A DNA stretch of 64,000 nucleotides, from positions 140,300-204,299 of the forward strand of contig JAKBCE010000004.1 of NCBI GenBank assembly GCA_021808195.1. The letters are read 5' to 3'. The notes under the pieces were generated by a model. The model searched no databases and was not told the origin of the DNA. It was given only the letters and a program-made list of their open reading frames with translations. How positions within the stretch are numbered: the stretch's first letter is position 1; each line of letters opens with the position of its first letter. The translations under genes were made by a program, and so were the position numbers. Of this stretch, positions 28,398 to 41,500 are shown one piece after another. The DNA is from Pseudomonadota bacterium (GTDB lineage: Bacteria > Pseudomonadota > Gammaproteobacteria > Steroidobacterales > Steroidobacteraceae).

Positions 28398-28868
28398 GTG
28401 TACATCAATCTGACGCTCATCATCCAGATGGCGGTATTCGCCGTGCTCATCTGGTTCACGATGAAGTTCGTCTGGCCGCCGCTGCTTGGAAAGATGCAGG
28501 AGCGCGAGCGCAGGATCGCGCAAGGGCTGGCAGCAGCCGGTAAGGGCGAGGAGGAGCTCAAGCAGGCTCGCGCCGGCGCGGACGCCATCCTGCGCGAGGC
28601 GCGCGAGCGCGCCGGGGTCATCGTCGATCAGGCACAGCGCAGCGCCAGCGAAATCCTCGAGCAGGCGCGCAGCGCCGCGACGCAGGAAGGCCAGCGCCTG
28701 GTGGCCGCCGCGCAGCAGCAGATCGAGCTCGATGCCGCGCGGGCGAAGGAACAGTTGCGCCAACAGGTCGGGGCGATCGCCGTTGCGGCCGCCGCGAAGC
28801 TGCTCGAGCGCGAAATCGATGCGCGCGCCCACGAGGCGCTGCTCAACGAGTTTGCCGCGCAGTTGTAA
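28398..28868 (+). CDS. atpF: F0F1 ATP synthase subunit b
   Basis: A 156-aa peripheral stalk subunit: one N-terminal membrane helix ([20 protein letters not shown], with the typical FVWPPL exit) followed by a long Ala/Gln/Glu-rich right-handed coiled coil to the C-terminus. It uses a GTG start preceded by an excellent AGGAGG (28387-28392). Confidence 0.96.
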   Translation: MYINLTLIIQMAVFAVLIWFTMKFVWPPLLGKMQERERRIAQGLAAAGKGEEELKQARAGADAILREARERAGVIVDQAQRSASEILEQARSAATQEGQRLVAAAQQQIELDAARAKEQLRQQVGAIAVAAAAKLLEREIDARAHEALLNEFAAQL

Positions 28869-28887
28869 GGCGTAGACGGAGAACACG

Positions 28888-29418
28888 ATGCCGGACAAGA
28901 GCACCATCGCCAGGCCCTACGCCAAGGCTGCGTTCGCGGCGGCCAGCGGCCGCCTCAATGAATGGTCCGAGGCGCTGCTGCGGGCGGCGGCCGTGGTGAG
29001 CGATCCTCGCGTCGCGGCATTACTCGACAACCCGCACGTGACCGCCGAGCAGCTCGCCGATCTGATCTCCTCGATCGCCGGGCCGCAGCTCGATCAGGGC
29101 GGCCACAACTTCATCCGTACGCTCGCCGACAACCACCGGCTCGACTGCCTGCCGGAGGTCGCTGCGCGTTTCGAGGCGTTGAAAGCCGATGCGGAGGGAA
29201 CGATCGAGGTGCAAGTCACCTCTGCAACGCCGCTCACCGAGGCGCTCGAGCGAGCCCTCACGAGCGCACTCGAGCGGCGCTTGCAACGCACGGTCCGTCT
29301 GCGCTGCGTGCTCGATCCGGCGATGATCGGCGGTGCCAGCGTGCGCGCCGGCGATCTGGTCATCGACGGCTCGCTGCGCAGCAGACTCGAGCGCATCCGG
29401 CATCAGCTCACCGCGTAA
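28888..29418 (+). CDS. atpH: F0F1 ATP synthase subunit delta
   Basis: A 176-aa stalk subunit linking F1 to the b dimer. N-terminal helical bundle starts STIARPYAKAAFAAA as in E. coli AtpH. The C-terminal part contains AEGTIEVQVTSATPLTEA and the conserved DPAMIGGASVRAGDLVIDGS. A GGAG site precedes the ATG. Confidence 0.96.
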   Translation: MPDKSTIARPYAKAAFAAASGRLNEWSEALLRAAAVVSDPRVAALLDNPHVTAEQLADLISSIAGPQLDQGGHNFIRTLADNHRLDCLPEVAARFEALKADAEGTIEVQVTSATPLTEALERALTSALERRLQRTVRLRCVLDPAMIGGASVRAGDLVIDGSLRSRLERIRHQLTA

Positions 29419-29442
29419 GCCAATTTCCGGGGAAACAATTTT

Positions 29443-30984
<1,542 letters not shown>

Positions 30985-31030
30985 GCGCCGTGGTCGACTC
31001 TGCGCTGCCAACACCGACGAGGCGTTCCTG

Positions 31031-31894
31031 ATGCCAGGCACCAAGGAAATCCGCGCCAAGATCGCGAGTGTGAAGAACACTCAGAAGATCACTCGCGCCA
31101 TGCAGATGGTGGCGACCAGCAAGATGCGCCGCGCGCAGGAGCGCATGCGCGCTGCGCGCCCCTATGCCGAGAGGATGCGCAACGTCATCGGCCACCTGAC
31201 CGAGGCGAATCCGGACTACCGCAGCCCCTACCTGCAGGTCCGCGACACGGTACGCAACATCGGCATCATCGTCGTGTCCACCGACCGTGGCCTCGCCGGC
31301 GCGCTCAATGCCAATGTGTTCAAGCAGACCCTGCTGCTGATGCGCGAGTGGCAGAGCAAGGGCGCGGCCGTGAAGCTCTGCCTGGTGGGCGCCAAGGGGA
31401 TGGCATTTTTCCGCCGTCTCGATGCCCAGATCCTCGCCAGCGCTTCGCATCTCGGCGACCGGCCGCACGTGAAAGACCTGATCGGGACCGTGAAGGTCAT
31501 GCTGGATGCGTACCGGGACGGGCAGATCGACCGGCTGTTCCTGGTGAACGCCGAGTTCGTGAACACCATGACCCAGCGCCCCTCGACCGGACAGCTCCTG
31601 CCCGTCGAGCCGATCGATACCGAGAGCCTCGCCGAGCACTGGGATTATCTCTACGAGCCCGAGGCGGCGCAGATTCTCGATGGACTGCTGATGCGTTACA
31701 TCGAATCGCAGGTGTACCGTGCAGCGGTCGAGAACGTCGCCTCGGAAATGGCGGCACGGATGGTGGCCATGAAGGCCGCCACCGACAATGCCGGCAAGCT
31801 GATCAATGAAATGCAACTGATTTACAACAAGGCCCGTCAGGCCGCGATCACCAAGGAACTGGCCGAGATCGTGGGCGGCGCGGCTGCGGTTTAA
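31031..31894 (+). CDS. atpG: F0F1 ATP synthase subunit gamma
   Basis: A 287-aa central rotor shaft. The N-terminal helix ([20 protein letters not shown]) and C-terminal helix ([20 protein letters not shown]) form the coiled coil that turns inside the alpha3beta3 ring. The Rossmann-like middle contains [18 protein letters not shown], a family hallmark. Confidence 0.98.
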   Translation: MPGTKEIRAKIASVKNTQKITRAMQMVATSKMRRAQERMRAARPYAERMRNVIGHLTEANPDYRSPYLQVRDTVRNIGIIVVSTDRGLAGALNANVFKQTLLLMREWQSKGAAVKLCLVGAKGMAFFRRLDAQILASASHLGDRPHVKDLIGTVKVMLDAYRDGQIDRLFLVNAEFVNTMTQRPSTGQLLPVEPIDTESLAEHWDYLYEPEAAQILDGLLMRYIESQVYRAAVENVASEMAARMVAMKAATDNAGKLINEMQLIYNKARQAAITKELAEIVGGAAAV

Positions 31895-33337
<1,443 letters not shown>

Positions 33338-33347
33338 GAGAGCCCGC

Positions 33348-33776
33348 ATGGCCGAACCGCACACCATTCACGTCGACATCGTCAGCGCCGAGGGCGAGAT
33401 CTTCTCCGGGGCCGCGACCATGGTGTTCGCACCGGCTTCGCAGGGCGAGATCGGCGTGGCTCCGCGCCACGCGCCGCTGCTCTCGATGCTCAAGCCCGGC
33501 GAGGTGCGTGTGCAGACGCCCGACGGTCCGGAGCAGCTCTTCTTTGTCGGCGGCGGCGCGATCGAAGTGCAGCCGAACCACGTCACGGTGCTTGCCGATA
33601 CGGCGATGCGCGCCCGGGACATCGACGAGGCGGCGGCCCTGGCCGCCAAGCAGCGTGCCGAGGAGGCGCTGAAGGACCGCACTGACCACATCAGTCAGGC
33701 CGAGGCCCTTGCCGAACTGGCACGTGCCGCAGCGCAGCTGAAGGTCCTCGAGCGATTGCGCAAGCTACGCGTCTGA
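33348..33776 (+). CDS. atpC: F0F1 ATP synthase subunit epsilon
   Basis: A 142-aa subunit of the central stalk that can inhibit ATP hydrolysis. N-terminal beta-sandwich (HVDIVSAEGEIFSGAA, GEIGVAPRHAPLLSML) and a C-terminal two-helix domain. AGGAGA ribosome site at 33336-33341. Last gene of the atp operon. Confidence 0.97.
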   Translation: MAEPHTIHVDIVSAEGEIFSGAATMVFAPASQGEIGVAPRHAPLLSMLKPGEVRVQTPDGPEQLFFVGGGAIEVQPNHVTVLADTAMRARDIDEAAALAAKQRAEEALKDRTDHISQAEALAELARAAAQLKVLERLRKLRV

Positions 33777-33810
33777 CGACGCGCCCCGCGATGCGCGGCA
33801 TAATGAGCGG

Positions 33811-35205
33811 ATGAGCACACCAGTCCGCGCGCCCTCGGTGGCGCTTTCCGTCGTGATTCTCGCAGCCGGCGAAGGCAAGCGCATGAAGTCTCGCCTGCCC
33901 AAGGTGCTGCAGCCGCTCTGCGGGCGGCCGCTGCTCGCGCACGTGCTGGCAACGGCCCGGGCGCTCGCGCCCGCCCGGATACATGTCGTCTACGGCCATG
34001 GCGCCGAGCAGGTTCGTGCCGCGTTTCCGGATGCGGGTCTGAACTGGGTGCATCAGGCCGAGCAGCACGGTACCGGCCATGCGCTGCAGCAGGCCGCGCC
34101 GCACATCGCCGATGGCGAGGTGGTGCTCGTGCTGTATGGCGATGTTCCCCTGCTGCGGGCAGCGACGCTGGCACGCCTGGTGGCGATCGCTGCTGCCGGC
34201 GAGCTGGCCCTGCTGACCATGGCGCCGCAGGACCCGACCGGCTATGGCCGCATCGTGCGCGATGCGGCAGGTCGCGTCGCGCGCATCGTTGAACAGAAGG
34301 ACGCCGCCGGTGAGGAATTGCGCATCGGGGAGTGCAACACGGGCGTGCTCGCCGCGCCGGCGCAGCGCCTGAAGCAATGGCTGGCCAGTCTGCGCAACGA
34401 CAATGCTCAGCGTGAATACTACCTCACGGACGTGATCGGCCTGGCCGCAAGCTCCGGAGTCACCGTGACGCCGGTGCAGCTCGCCGACCCCATCGAGGCG
34501 TTGGGCGTCAACGACAAGGAGCAGCTCGCGCAGCTCGAAGGGGTCTGCCGTCGCAACACGGCGCATGAGCTGATGCGCGCGGGAGTCACCGTTGTCGACC
34601 CGCTGCGACTCGATGTGCGTGCTGACGTCTCGCATGGCCAGGACGTGTTTATCGACGTCAACGTGGTACTCGAGGGGCGCGTCAAACTCGGCAACCGAGT
34701 GCGCATCGGTCCGGGTTGTGTGATCCGCGACAGCGAGATCGGCGACGATACCGAACTGTTTGCGTATTCCGTGCTGGATGGCGCCGTGATCGGCAGCTCT
34801 GCACGCATCGGACCGTTCTCGCGCGTGCGTCCGACGAGCCATCTCGCCGATGGGGTGCATATCGGCAATTTTGTCGAGGTGAAAAACGCCTCGCTCGGCA
34901 CCGAGTCGAAGGCCAATCACCTCTCGTACGTCGGGGATGCCGAAGTCGGCGCCGAGGTCAATATCGGCGCAGGCACCATCATCGCGAACTACGATGGCGC
35001 CAACAAACATCGGACCCGCATCGGCAATCGGGCGCATACCGGCTCGAACAGCGTGCTGGTGGCGCCGATCACCGTCGGCGAGGGCGCTACCATTGCTGCC
35101 GGCTCCACGGTTGCCCAGGAAGTCCCGCCCGGCAAGCTCACCATCGCCCGAGCCCGTCAGACGACCGTCGACGGTTGGCAGCGACCCGTTAAGAAGAAGA
35201 CCTGA
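33811..35205 (+). CDS. glmU: Bifunctional GlmU: glucosamine-1-P acetyltransferase / UDP-GlcNAc pyrophosphorylase
   Basis: A 464-aa enzyme making UDP-GlcNAc for peptidoglycan and LPS. The N-terminal pyrophosphorylase domain has VILAAGEGKRMKSRLPKVLQ, EQHGTGHALQQAAP and VLYGDVPLL. The C-terminal half is a left-handed beta-helix of hexapeptide repeats (VRIGPGCVIRDSEIGDDT, VNIGAGTIIANYDG), with acetyltransferase residues in KNASLGTESKANHLSYVGDA. CATAAT at 33799-33804 ends 6 bp before the ATG, so a leaderless transcript is possible. The 3' end overlaps the convergent CHAD gene by 17 bp. Confidence 0.97.
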   Translation: MSTPVRAPSVALSVVILAAGEGKRMKSRLPKVLQPLCGRPLLAHVLATARALAPARIHVVYGHGAEQVRAAFPDAGLNWVHQAEQHGTGHALQQAAPHIADGEVVLVLYGDVPLLRAATLARLVAIAAAGELALLTMAPQDPTGYGRIVRDAAGRVARIVEQKDAAGEELRIGECNTGVLAAPAQRLKQWLASLRNDNAQREYYLTDVIGLAASSGVTVTPVQLADPIEALGVNDKEQLAQLEGVCRRNTAHELMRAGVTVVDPLRLDVRADVSHGQDVFIDVNVVLEGRVKLGNRVRIGPGCVIRDSEIGDDTELFAYSVLDGAVIGSSARIGPFSRVRPTSHLADGVHIGNFVEVKNASLGTESKANHLSYVGDAEVGAEVNIGAGTIIANYDGANKHRTRIGNRAHTGSNSVLVAPITVGEGATIAAGSTVAQEVPPGKLTIARARQTTVDGWQRPVKKKT

Positions 35206-36094
35206 GGGCGGCGGCGCCAGGCCGCTCAGTCTCACGCCCCAGCACCCGTGTCACGAGCGCTTCAGGGCGATCCTGATAGGTCCGCTGAGCGAGCGCGAAC
35301 GCTGCGGTCACGAGACGCTCGCGCCGCTTCGCAATACGTGCCAGGAGTCGCTTGCGCGATTTGGCGGGCAACGACGCTGCCAATACCTTGCTGTGCAGCA
35401 CGGCGAGATTGTGCTCGTCACCCAGCAGATCCGATAGTCGGTGAGTGGCCGAAATCAGCGCTCGATTCCTCGAGGTGTGGGGTCCGGTGAGCGCCTCGAG
35501 CTGATGCCACAGATACTTTGTCTGCTTGCGCAACTCGTGGAGATTCGCGACTGTGGGTCGCGCCTGGGCGTGCTCGAGCGCTGCACGCGTGCGGCCATAG
35601 ACTCGCTGCAGCCCCAGGGACAACACGGCCCGGTCATAACGGCTGGCCGGTTTTTCCATCAGCCGGCGCCGGACGGTGCGCAGGGATTTGCACGCCTGCC
35701 TGAGGCAAACTCCGTCGGTCCGCAGCCGGCCCCGCGAGTGCGCATGCTCGCGCTCGAGGTGGGCGCACAGATTGCGCTCCGGCGCCGTTGCCGGGGACGC
35801 ACAGGGGAGGTCTCTCAGCGTGTCGAGGAGCACCTTGCTGTCTCTAGCGGCGCTGAGCGAGCGGGCGACGTCGCGCAACAGAGCATTGTCGTGGTGGTAG
35901 TCATCGCTGCGCAGCGCCGGTCGCATCAACCGCAACATCGCGCGCACACGTTTCAGGTCCTTGCGTACCGCATGAACTGCCCGATCGGAGAGCGGCCGGT
36001 GTTCGAGCCAGCCGATGGCCTCGGCCAGACTTTGGCGGGCGATGTGCCGTACGTCGGCCGGGCAGCATTCAGGGGAGCGGGACGGCGGGCTCAC
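35189..36094 (-). CDS. CHAD domain protein
   Basis: A 301-aa, strongly basic, all-helical protein. The CHAD (conserved histidine alpha-helical) features are visible: AVHAVRKDLKRVRAMLRLMR near the start, DVARSLSAARDSKVLLDTL, and the second-half repeat VANLHELRKQTKYLWHQLE, then LSDLLGDEHNLAVLHSKV. CHAD proteins bind inorganic polyphosphate, and the cluster of Arg/Lys/His fits. It is a stand-alone CHAD without the CYTH/triphosphatase domain. GTG start at 36094. Confidence 0.88.
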   Translation of the reverse strand: MSPPSRSPECCPADVRHIARQSLAEAIGWLEHRPLSDRAVHAVRKDLKRVRAMLRLMRPALRSDDYHHDNALLRDVARSLSAARDSKVLLDTLRDLPCASPATAPERNLCAHLEREHAHSRGRLRTDGVCLRQACKSLRTVRRRLMEKPASRYDRAVLSLGLQRVYGRTRAALEHAQARPTVANLHELRKQTKYLWHQLEALTGPHTSRNRALISATHRLSDLLGDEHNLAVLHSKVLAASLPAKSRKRLLARIAKRRERLVTAAFALAQRTYQDRPEALVTRVLGRETERPGAAALRSSS

Positions 36095-36463
36095 ACCTCA
36101 AGCCTAAGATATCGTGCGAGCGCACAGTATCCGCAATCTCCCTGACGGAGCGGTCCATGGGGCCTACGGGTCGGTCGGGACGCTGAGCCGTGCCCGAGCA
36201 CGAGAACTCGTGGCTTGCCGGGCCGGCACCGACGCTCACACAGGCAAGTGGACGGAACACCGCCCGCAAGCCCGGTCCGCGGCGCTCCAACCCCCTCGGC
36301 TGCCCACGGCCACCGCGGCAGCGACCTGCCGGTCCGGGTGGCAGGTCCGAGACATCCGGGTCAGCCGAGGCTCAAGTTCCTGCTCGAAATGTGCACCGTG
36401 CCTGCCGCGCCACCGCCACTTGAGGCAAACTGAGCGCCCCTTAGGGCAGCCAAGGTCTGAACC
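36095..36463. other. Intergenic region upstream of glmS
   Basis: 369 bp between the divergent CHAD and glmS starts. No frame here has recognisable protein features. A TTGAGG hexamer (36420-36425) and AAGG (36452-36455) before the glmS ATG may be promoter and ribosome site; the matching -10 is poor. It is long enough for a leader or small RNA, but I see no conserved structure. Confidence 0.4.
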
Positions 36464-38296
36464 ATGTGCGGAATCGTCGGCGCGATTGCCGAGCGCAATA
36501 TCGTCCCGGTCCTGATCGAGGGCCTGCGGCGCCTCGAGTACCGCGGCTATGATTCCGCGGGCCTGGCGGTCATCGATACCGGCAAGCTCGCCCGACTGCG
36601 CACGGTCGGCAAGGTCAAGAAGCTCGAGGAGGCGCTGGCTGCCGCGCCGGTTGGCGGTGCGGCCGGCATTGCCCATACGCGCTGGGCTACGCACGGCGTC
36701 CCCAGCGAGCGCAACGCGCATCCGCACGTCTCGCGCGAAGGTCTGGCGATCGTTCACAATGGCATCATCGAAAACCACGAGGCGTTGCGCAGCGATCTCG
36801 CGGACCGCGGCTATCAATTCACGTCGGAAACGGACACCGAAGTCGTTGCACACCGCATCCACTTCCACCTGCAGCGCGAACCTGACTTGTTCAAGGCAGT
36901 GCGCGCTGCGGTCGCTGAATTGCACGGTGCGTATGCGCTCGCAGTGATCAGCGAGAAAGACCCCGACCGACTGGTGGTGGCGCGCCAAGGCTGTCCGGTA
37001 GTGATCGGTCTCGGGGTCGCAGAGAACTTCGTCGCCTCTGACGTTGCGGCACTGCTGCCGGTGACCCGACGTTTCATGTTCCTGGAAGAGGGCGATGTCG
37101 CAGAAATCCGCCGCCAGTCGGTGCGCATCGTCGGACCCGACGGCCAGGACGTCGAGCGGGCCGTACGGGAAAGCGAACTGAGCTCCGATGCCGCCGACAA
37201 AGGCCCATACCGTCACTTCATGCTCAAAGAAATCCATGAGCAGCCGCGTGCGATTGCCGAGACGCTCGCTGAGCGGGTGGTGCATGGCCGCCTGCTCGAG
37301 GCGGCCTTCGGGCCCGCGGCGACGGCGGTTTTCAAGCGCACCGCCGGTGTGCACATCGTCGCCTGCGGCACCAGCTATCACGCCGCCACGGTGGCGCGCT
37401 ATTTCATCGAGCAGATCTGCCGTATTCCATGTGCTGTCGACATCGCCAGCGAATACCGCTACCGCAACCCGCTGGTTCCGCCGGACTCGCTGTTCGTCAC
37501 CATCTCTCAATCCGGTGAAACGGCCGATACCCTGGCCGCATTGCGTCTCGCCAAACAATCCGGTTATCTCTCGACGCTTGCCATCTGCAACGTTCCGGAA
37601 AGCTCGCTGGTGCGCGAATCGGAGCTCGTCATGCTGACGCGCGCCGGACCGGAAATTGGCGTCGCTTCGACCAAGGCCTTCACCACACAGCTCACCGCTC
37701 TGGCCATGCTCACCGTCGCGCTCGCCCGTCATCACGGCGGTGATCCTGAGCGTGAACAGGGACTCGTGACGCGGCTAATCGAACTGCCTGGGCTGATCGA
37801 AAAGGCGCTCACCCTCGATCCGGTGATCCATCGGCTCGCTGAGCGGTTTGCCGACAAGCACCATACGCTGTTCCTCGGTCGCGGCGCGCTCTATCCGATC
37901 GCCATGGAAGGTGCGCTGAAGCTGAAGGAGATCTCCTATATCCACGCCGAGAGCTACCCGGCCGGTGAGCTCAAGCACGGTCCGCTCGCGCTCGTGGATG
38001 CCGACATGCCGGTGATTGCCGTCGCACCCAACAACGATCTGCTCGAAAAGTTGAAATCGAACCTGATGGAAGTGCGCGCCAGGGGCGGCGAACTCATCGT
38101 ATTCGCAGATCCCGAATCGGGGCTGCAGCCGAGTGATGGGGTCACGGTCATCGAGATGCCGAAGCACGTGACGTATTTCCAGGCACCCGCGGTGTACACT
38201 ATTCCGCTGCAATTGCTGGCTTACCACGTGGCGATCCTCAAGGGCACCGACGTCGATCAACCTCGTAACCTCGCCAAGAGCGTAACGGTGGAATAG
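36464..38296 (+). CDS. glmS: Glutamine-fructose-6-phosphate aminotransferase (isomerizing)
   Basis: A 610-aa enzyme of the first hexosamine step. Starts [11 protein letters not shown] with the N-terminal Cys nucleophile of the glutaminase domain. Family marks: [18 protein letters not shown] and NGIIENH. Two SIS sugar-isomerase domains follow ([35 protein letters not shown]). The C-terminus is [11 protein letters not shown], the conserved end whose coding DNA is the TnsD target in Tn7 transposition. A Tn7-like terminus is seen 25 bp past its stop codon. Confidence 0.98.
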   Translation: MCGIVGAIAERNIVPVLIEGLRRLEYRGYDSAGLAVIDTGKLARLRTVGKVKKLEEALAAAPVGGAAGIAHTRWATHGVPSERNAHPHVSREGLAIVHNGIIENHEALRSDLADRGYQFTSETDTEVVAHRIHFHLQREPDLFKAVRAAVAELHGAYALAVISEKDPDRLVVARQGCPVVIGLGVAENFVASDVAALLPVTRRFMFLEEGDVAEIRRQSVRIVGPDGQDVERAVRESELSSDAADKGPYRHFMLKEIHEQPRAIAETLAERVVHGRLLEAAFGPAATAVFKRTAGVHIVACGTSYHAATVARYFIEQICRIPCAVDIASEYRYRNPLVPPDSLFVTISQSGETADTLAALRLAKQSGYLSTLAICNVPESSLVRESELVMLTRAGPEIGVASTKAFTTQLTALAMLTVALARHHGGDPEREQGLVTRLIELPGLIEKALTLDPVIHRLAERFADKHHTLFLGRGALYPIAMEGALKLKEISYIHAESYPAGELKHGPLALVDADMPVIAVAPNNDLLEKLKSNLMEVRARGGELIVFADPESGLQPSDGVTVIEMPKHVTYFQAPAVYTIPLQLLAYHVAILKGTDVDQPRNLAKSVTVE

Positions 38297-38330
38297 AAGA
38301 CTCGTTGGAAGCGGCCATTTTTGTGCGTCT

Positions 38331-38410
38331 GAATTAAAGTTGTTACCCCGAAATCAAAATCCTTACCTAGGAAATAAAGTCGTTACCCACGAAACAAAGT
38401 CGTTTCCTAG
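38331..38410 (+). repeat. Four phased 20-bp repeats, probable TnsB-binding sites of a Tn7-type right end
   Basis: Units start at 38331, 38351, 38371 and 38391 (spacing exactly 20 bp), with the core AAAGT/AAAAT at 38336, 38356, 38376 and 38396, followed by C/T-G/C-TTACC or TTTCC. The consensus is about GAAATAAAGTCGTTACCCAS. The first core begins at position 15 of the terminus, which as I recall is also where the first TnsB site core lies in E. coli Tn7 right end. Four contiguous sites is the Tn7 right-end plan. There are no unique spacers, so it is not CRISPR. Confidence 0.75.
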
Positions 38411-38531
38411 AAATTGAGCGCATTTTTTCCAAGGGCAATTGTGCCCTGCCGGACAACACTAACCTCCTACAGCGGTCTTGGTGGCGCGAGCTCAAGCCGC
38501 TGGGTGCAATGCGACCTGATCGGAGATCGTT

Positions 38532-41500
38532 CTAACTGAGGTCCAGCACGCCTGCGCGTCCAGCTGCTACGAGAGGTTCGACAGCCTCCCGGACGCTCTC
38601 GTGATGAGTGAAGAGCAGGACCTGTGTGGTCAAGCCGAAGTTCGCCAGGACCTCCAGGGCTGCGGCGGTGCGTGCGTCGTCGAAATGGACGAGTAGGTCG
38701 TCGGCCACGAATGGAAGGGGCTCGGCGGCCGCGCAGTATGATTCGAGTCCGGCGAGACGGAAAGAGAGGTAAAGCTGATCGCGTGCGCCGTCGCTCATCA
38801 AACCGACCGGCACTGAACGTCCGAATCTATCAAGTCCGACGACGACGGGTTGGCCCTTGTCGTCAATGTCGGCGGCGACGCCTGAGAAGGCGTTCCGCGT
38901 CAGGATGGACATAAGTGCGCCTGCTCGCGCGATCAAGGGATCTTGCTGCTGGGCACGGACCTTTGCGATCGCCTCCTTCAGAAGGTCGCGAGCGAGTGCG
39001 GCCGGAACGTAGCGTTCTGCCACCAAGTGCAGGTCAGCGATAGCGGCTTCTCGAGCCGCCAGGGCAGCGTTGAAGCCCTTCTCGTCCAGTGCCTCCTCAA
39101 ATTCGGCCCTCGCTTTCACTGCCGCCTCGATCGCTTGAGTGTGGACCGCTTCCAGCGCCTCGACGTCTCCAGCAAGCTTTGTCTCTTCCGCCCTCAGCGA
39201 GTCCGGGTCTGCACCTTGCCAATCAGCTCGCAACTCCGCTTCGGATACGCCGCCACCCGCGGCTGCGAGCGTTTGGAGGAGTTGCTGTTCGGCTGCCCGC
39301 CGCTCCCGGCGCTCCAGATGCCGCAGGCGAATCTTCGCCAGTCCAGCCTCGTCGTCCGCTGGCAGGCCCGCTTGGCTGCACAGATCTTCAAACGCGGCCG
39401 CTGCGTTCTGGGCTGCCGTCTCACTATCAGTGGCATCCTGCTGGTTCTGCTTGAGCTCGTCGGCCAGCGCTTCGTGCTTGGTCAATTTGGCTTGGTGCTC
39501 TGACCAGCGCCGCTGGATAAGCTCGACTTTAGCGAGAGCGTTCTCCGGGAGCTGTAGCCCCAATCTCCGACCGAGCGCATCGGCATTTTGGATGACAGCT
39601 GCTTCGTCCTCGTCCATGCGGGCCAGCCGTCGGCGCGTGGTGGTCAGGGTGGTCAAGACACCCTCGGCGGCCGCCCATTCCATCGCTGCTGCTGCGGCGT
39701 CGTCTAGCGAAATTTTGGGATCCAGGCCCAGCTTCGGAAGGGCCACAGCCCAGGCGGAGTTCCACTCGATTTCCGCTGCTTTCAGCGTGTCAAGCCGCTC
39801 CTTTGCTCCTTGGAACTCAATGTGGTCTTTCTCGAGCTTGACCAGATCCCGTTTGAAGTCGGCGTACGCTTCCTCATGAGCCGCTATGGCAGCAAGCGCT
39901 TTGCGGACTCGATCCCCGAGCGTCACTCCCTCCTTCGGGTCGATTCCCGCCGTCTGTTCCACATGGACCAGCAACTCGAGCGGACCGCTCAGCAGGCTCT
40001 CGGCAGCTTGGACCTGCCCAAGTTGTATGTTGGCTTCATCAGTGGTCGTCAGGGTAGCCTCGCGACGACTGGCGGCATCCTCCAGGGCACGAGGCTCCGG
40101 GTAGAGCTTGGTGGCGATAGGAAAGGCCGTGGCGAGAGCCTCCGTCCTCGCTGCGATGAGCACCTTCAGGCGCTCGACCTCGGATCGGGCGGCTAGCTTC
40201 CGGGTTGCGGCTGCTTCGCTCAGACGAAGGGCCTGCGCGTGCTCGGCGGCACGCTGGGCTTCCGCCGCGCGGCGGTCGACCAGATCGTCCGCTGTGGCGA
40301 TGGCTCTGTCTGCCTTATCCACGTCGCGGGCGCGAGCGTCATCGGCTGCGTTCCATCTTCCTGCCCGATAAGCCTCACGAAGGGGTTCCAGGGCTTGCCC
40401 TCGCGCCTCGCGGGCAGCGCGGACCAATTCATTCGTTGCAGGGACGCCCCCTTGAGAGAGTCGCCCAGCTTCGATGACTTGCAGGGTCTGTTCAGCTTCC
40501 GCCTCGGCCGCCGCCTTCGCCTCGGCGCGCAGCTGCGCATCGAGCTCCTCCAAGACGCGCAATTCCTCCGTCATGCGCTGGATGCTTGGGAACGGGGTCT
40601 GCGCCAAGCTGTCAAGGTCATCGAACCCTAGGGTGACCGCAGCGTCCTGAGCCTTGGTCAGCGCGGTTTGCGCTTGGCGACGGCGCAGGTCAGCAGCCTG
40701 CGCTGCGCTGGGCAGCGAGGCGATCTCAGCAGCCGTCACACCAAGCGGCCGGCATTTTTCCGTTGCCTTGGCGTCCGCGATTCTCTGCTGGAGCTTGCTA
40801 AGTTCTCTATCGAGTTCCTTGAGCCGCGCGGTGGCCGCTTCCAGTTGGGGTTCGCGGCGCTGTGCCTCAGCGACTAGGGTGCGGACTCGCGCTACATCCG
40901 CTCGGGGTGGAAGTCGCCCGACGAGGTCATCCTCGGGGCCTGCGCCCAGGCGTCGGCGAAGCTCGGTGAGCTTCTGTTCAGCTTCGGTGAGTTCCTTGAT
41001 CCGGTTCGGTCGGTCTTCGCGCTGTCTTGCGACGATGACCCGTCTCTGCGCCAAATCCAAAACCTCCGCTTCAGCCGCGCTCCAATCCGGGTCGATGTTG
41101 AGTTCAGCCAAGCGTGTCGCCAGCCCCTCTGTGCGGCCCCGGGCTAGGGCGGCCGCCTCCCTCGCCTGCACGAGCTTGTCTTTGGCGGCTGCGACCACCT
41201 CGTCGAAATCATCAGGAAGTTGCGGCAGGTCATCCAACGATGCGAGCGCCGCTCGTGTTTCATCTAGTTGCCGGAGCGGGTTCGCCACTCGCGCATTGCG
41301 CTGGGCCTTAGAAAGCCCTTTCGCCGCCACGGCCTTTTCGTCGCGCACCTCGTCCCGGCGATGTTCCGCCGCCTCGACCGCTAAGCGCAAACGCTCATAT
41401 TGGCTGGTGCTCAGCACGCCCGCCTTTACTTCGCGATCGGCTGCCGTAAACGCATCCAGCGCCTTGTAAAACGCCCGCTCCGTAGAGCGCCGCGGGGAAA

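Noticed and set aside
36095..36463. glmS ribozyme / riboswitch upstream of glmS
   Set aside because: That ribozyme is known from Gram-positive glmS leaders; no matching core was recognised here and the host is gammaproteobacterial.
38331..38410. CRISPR array
   Set aside because: The repeats are 20 bp and contiguous, with no unique spacers; they fit transposon-end protein-binding sites.
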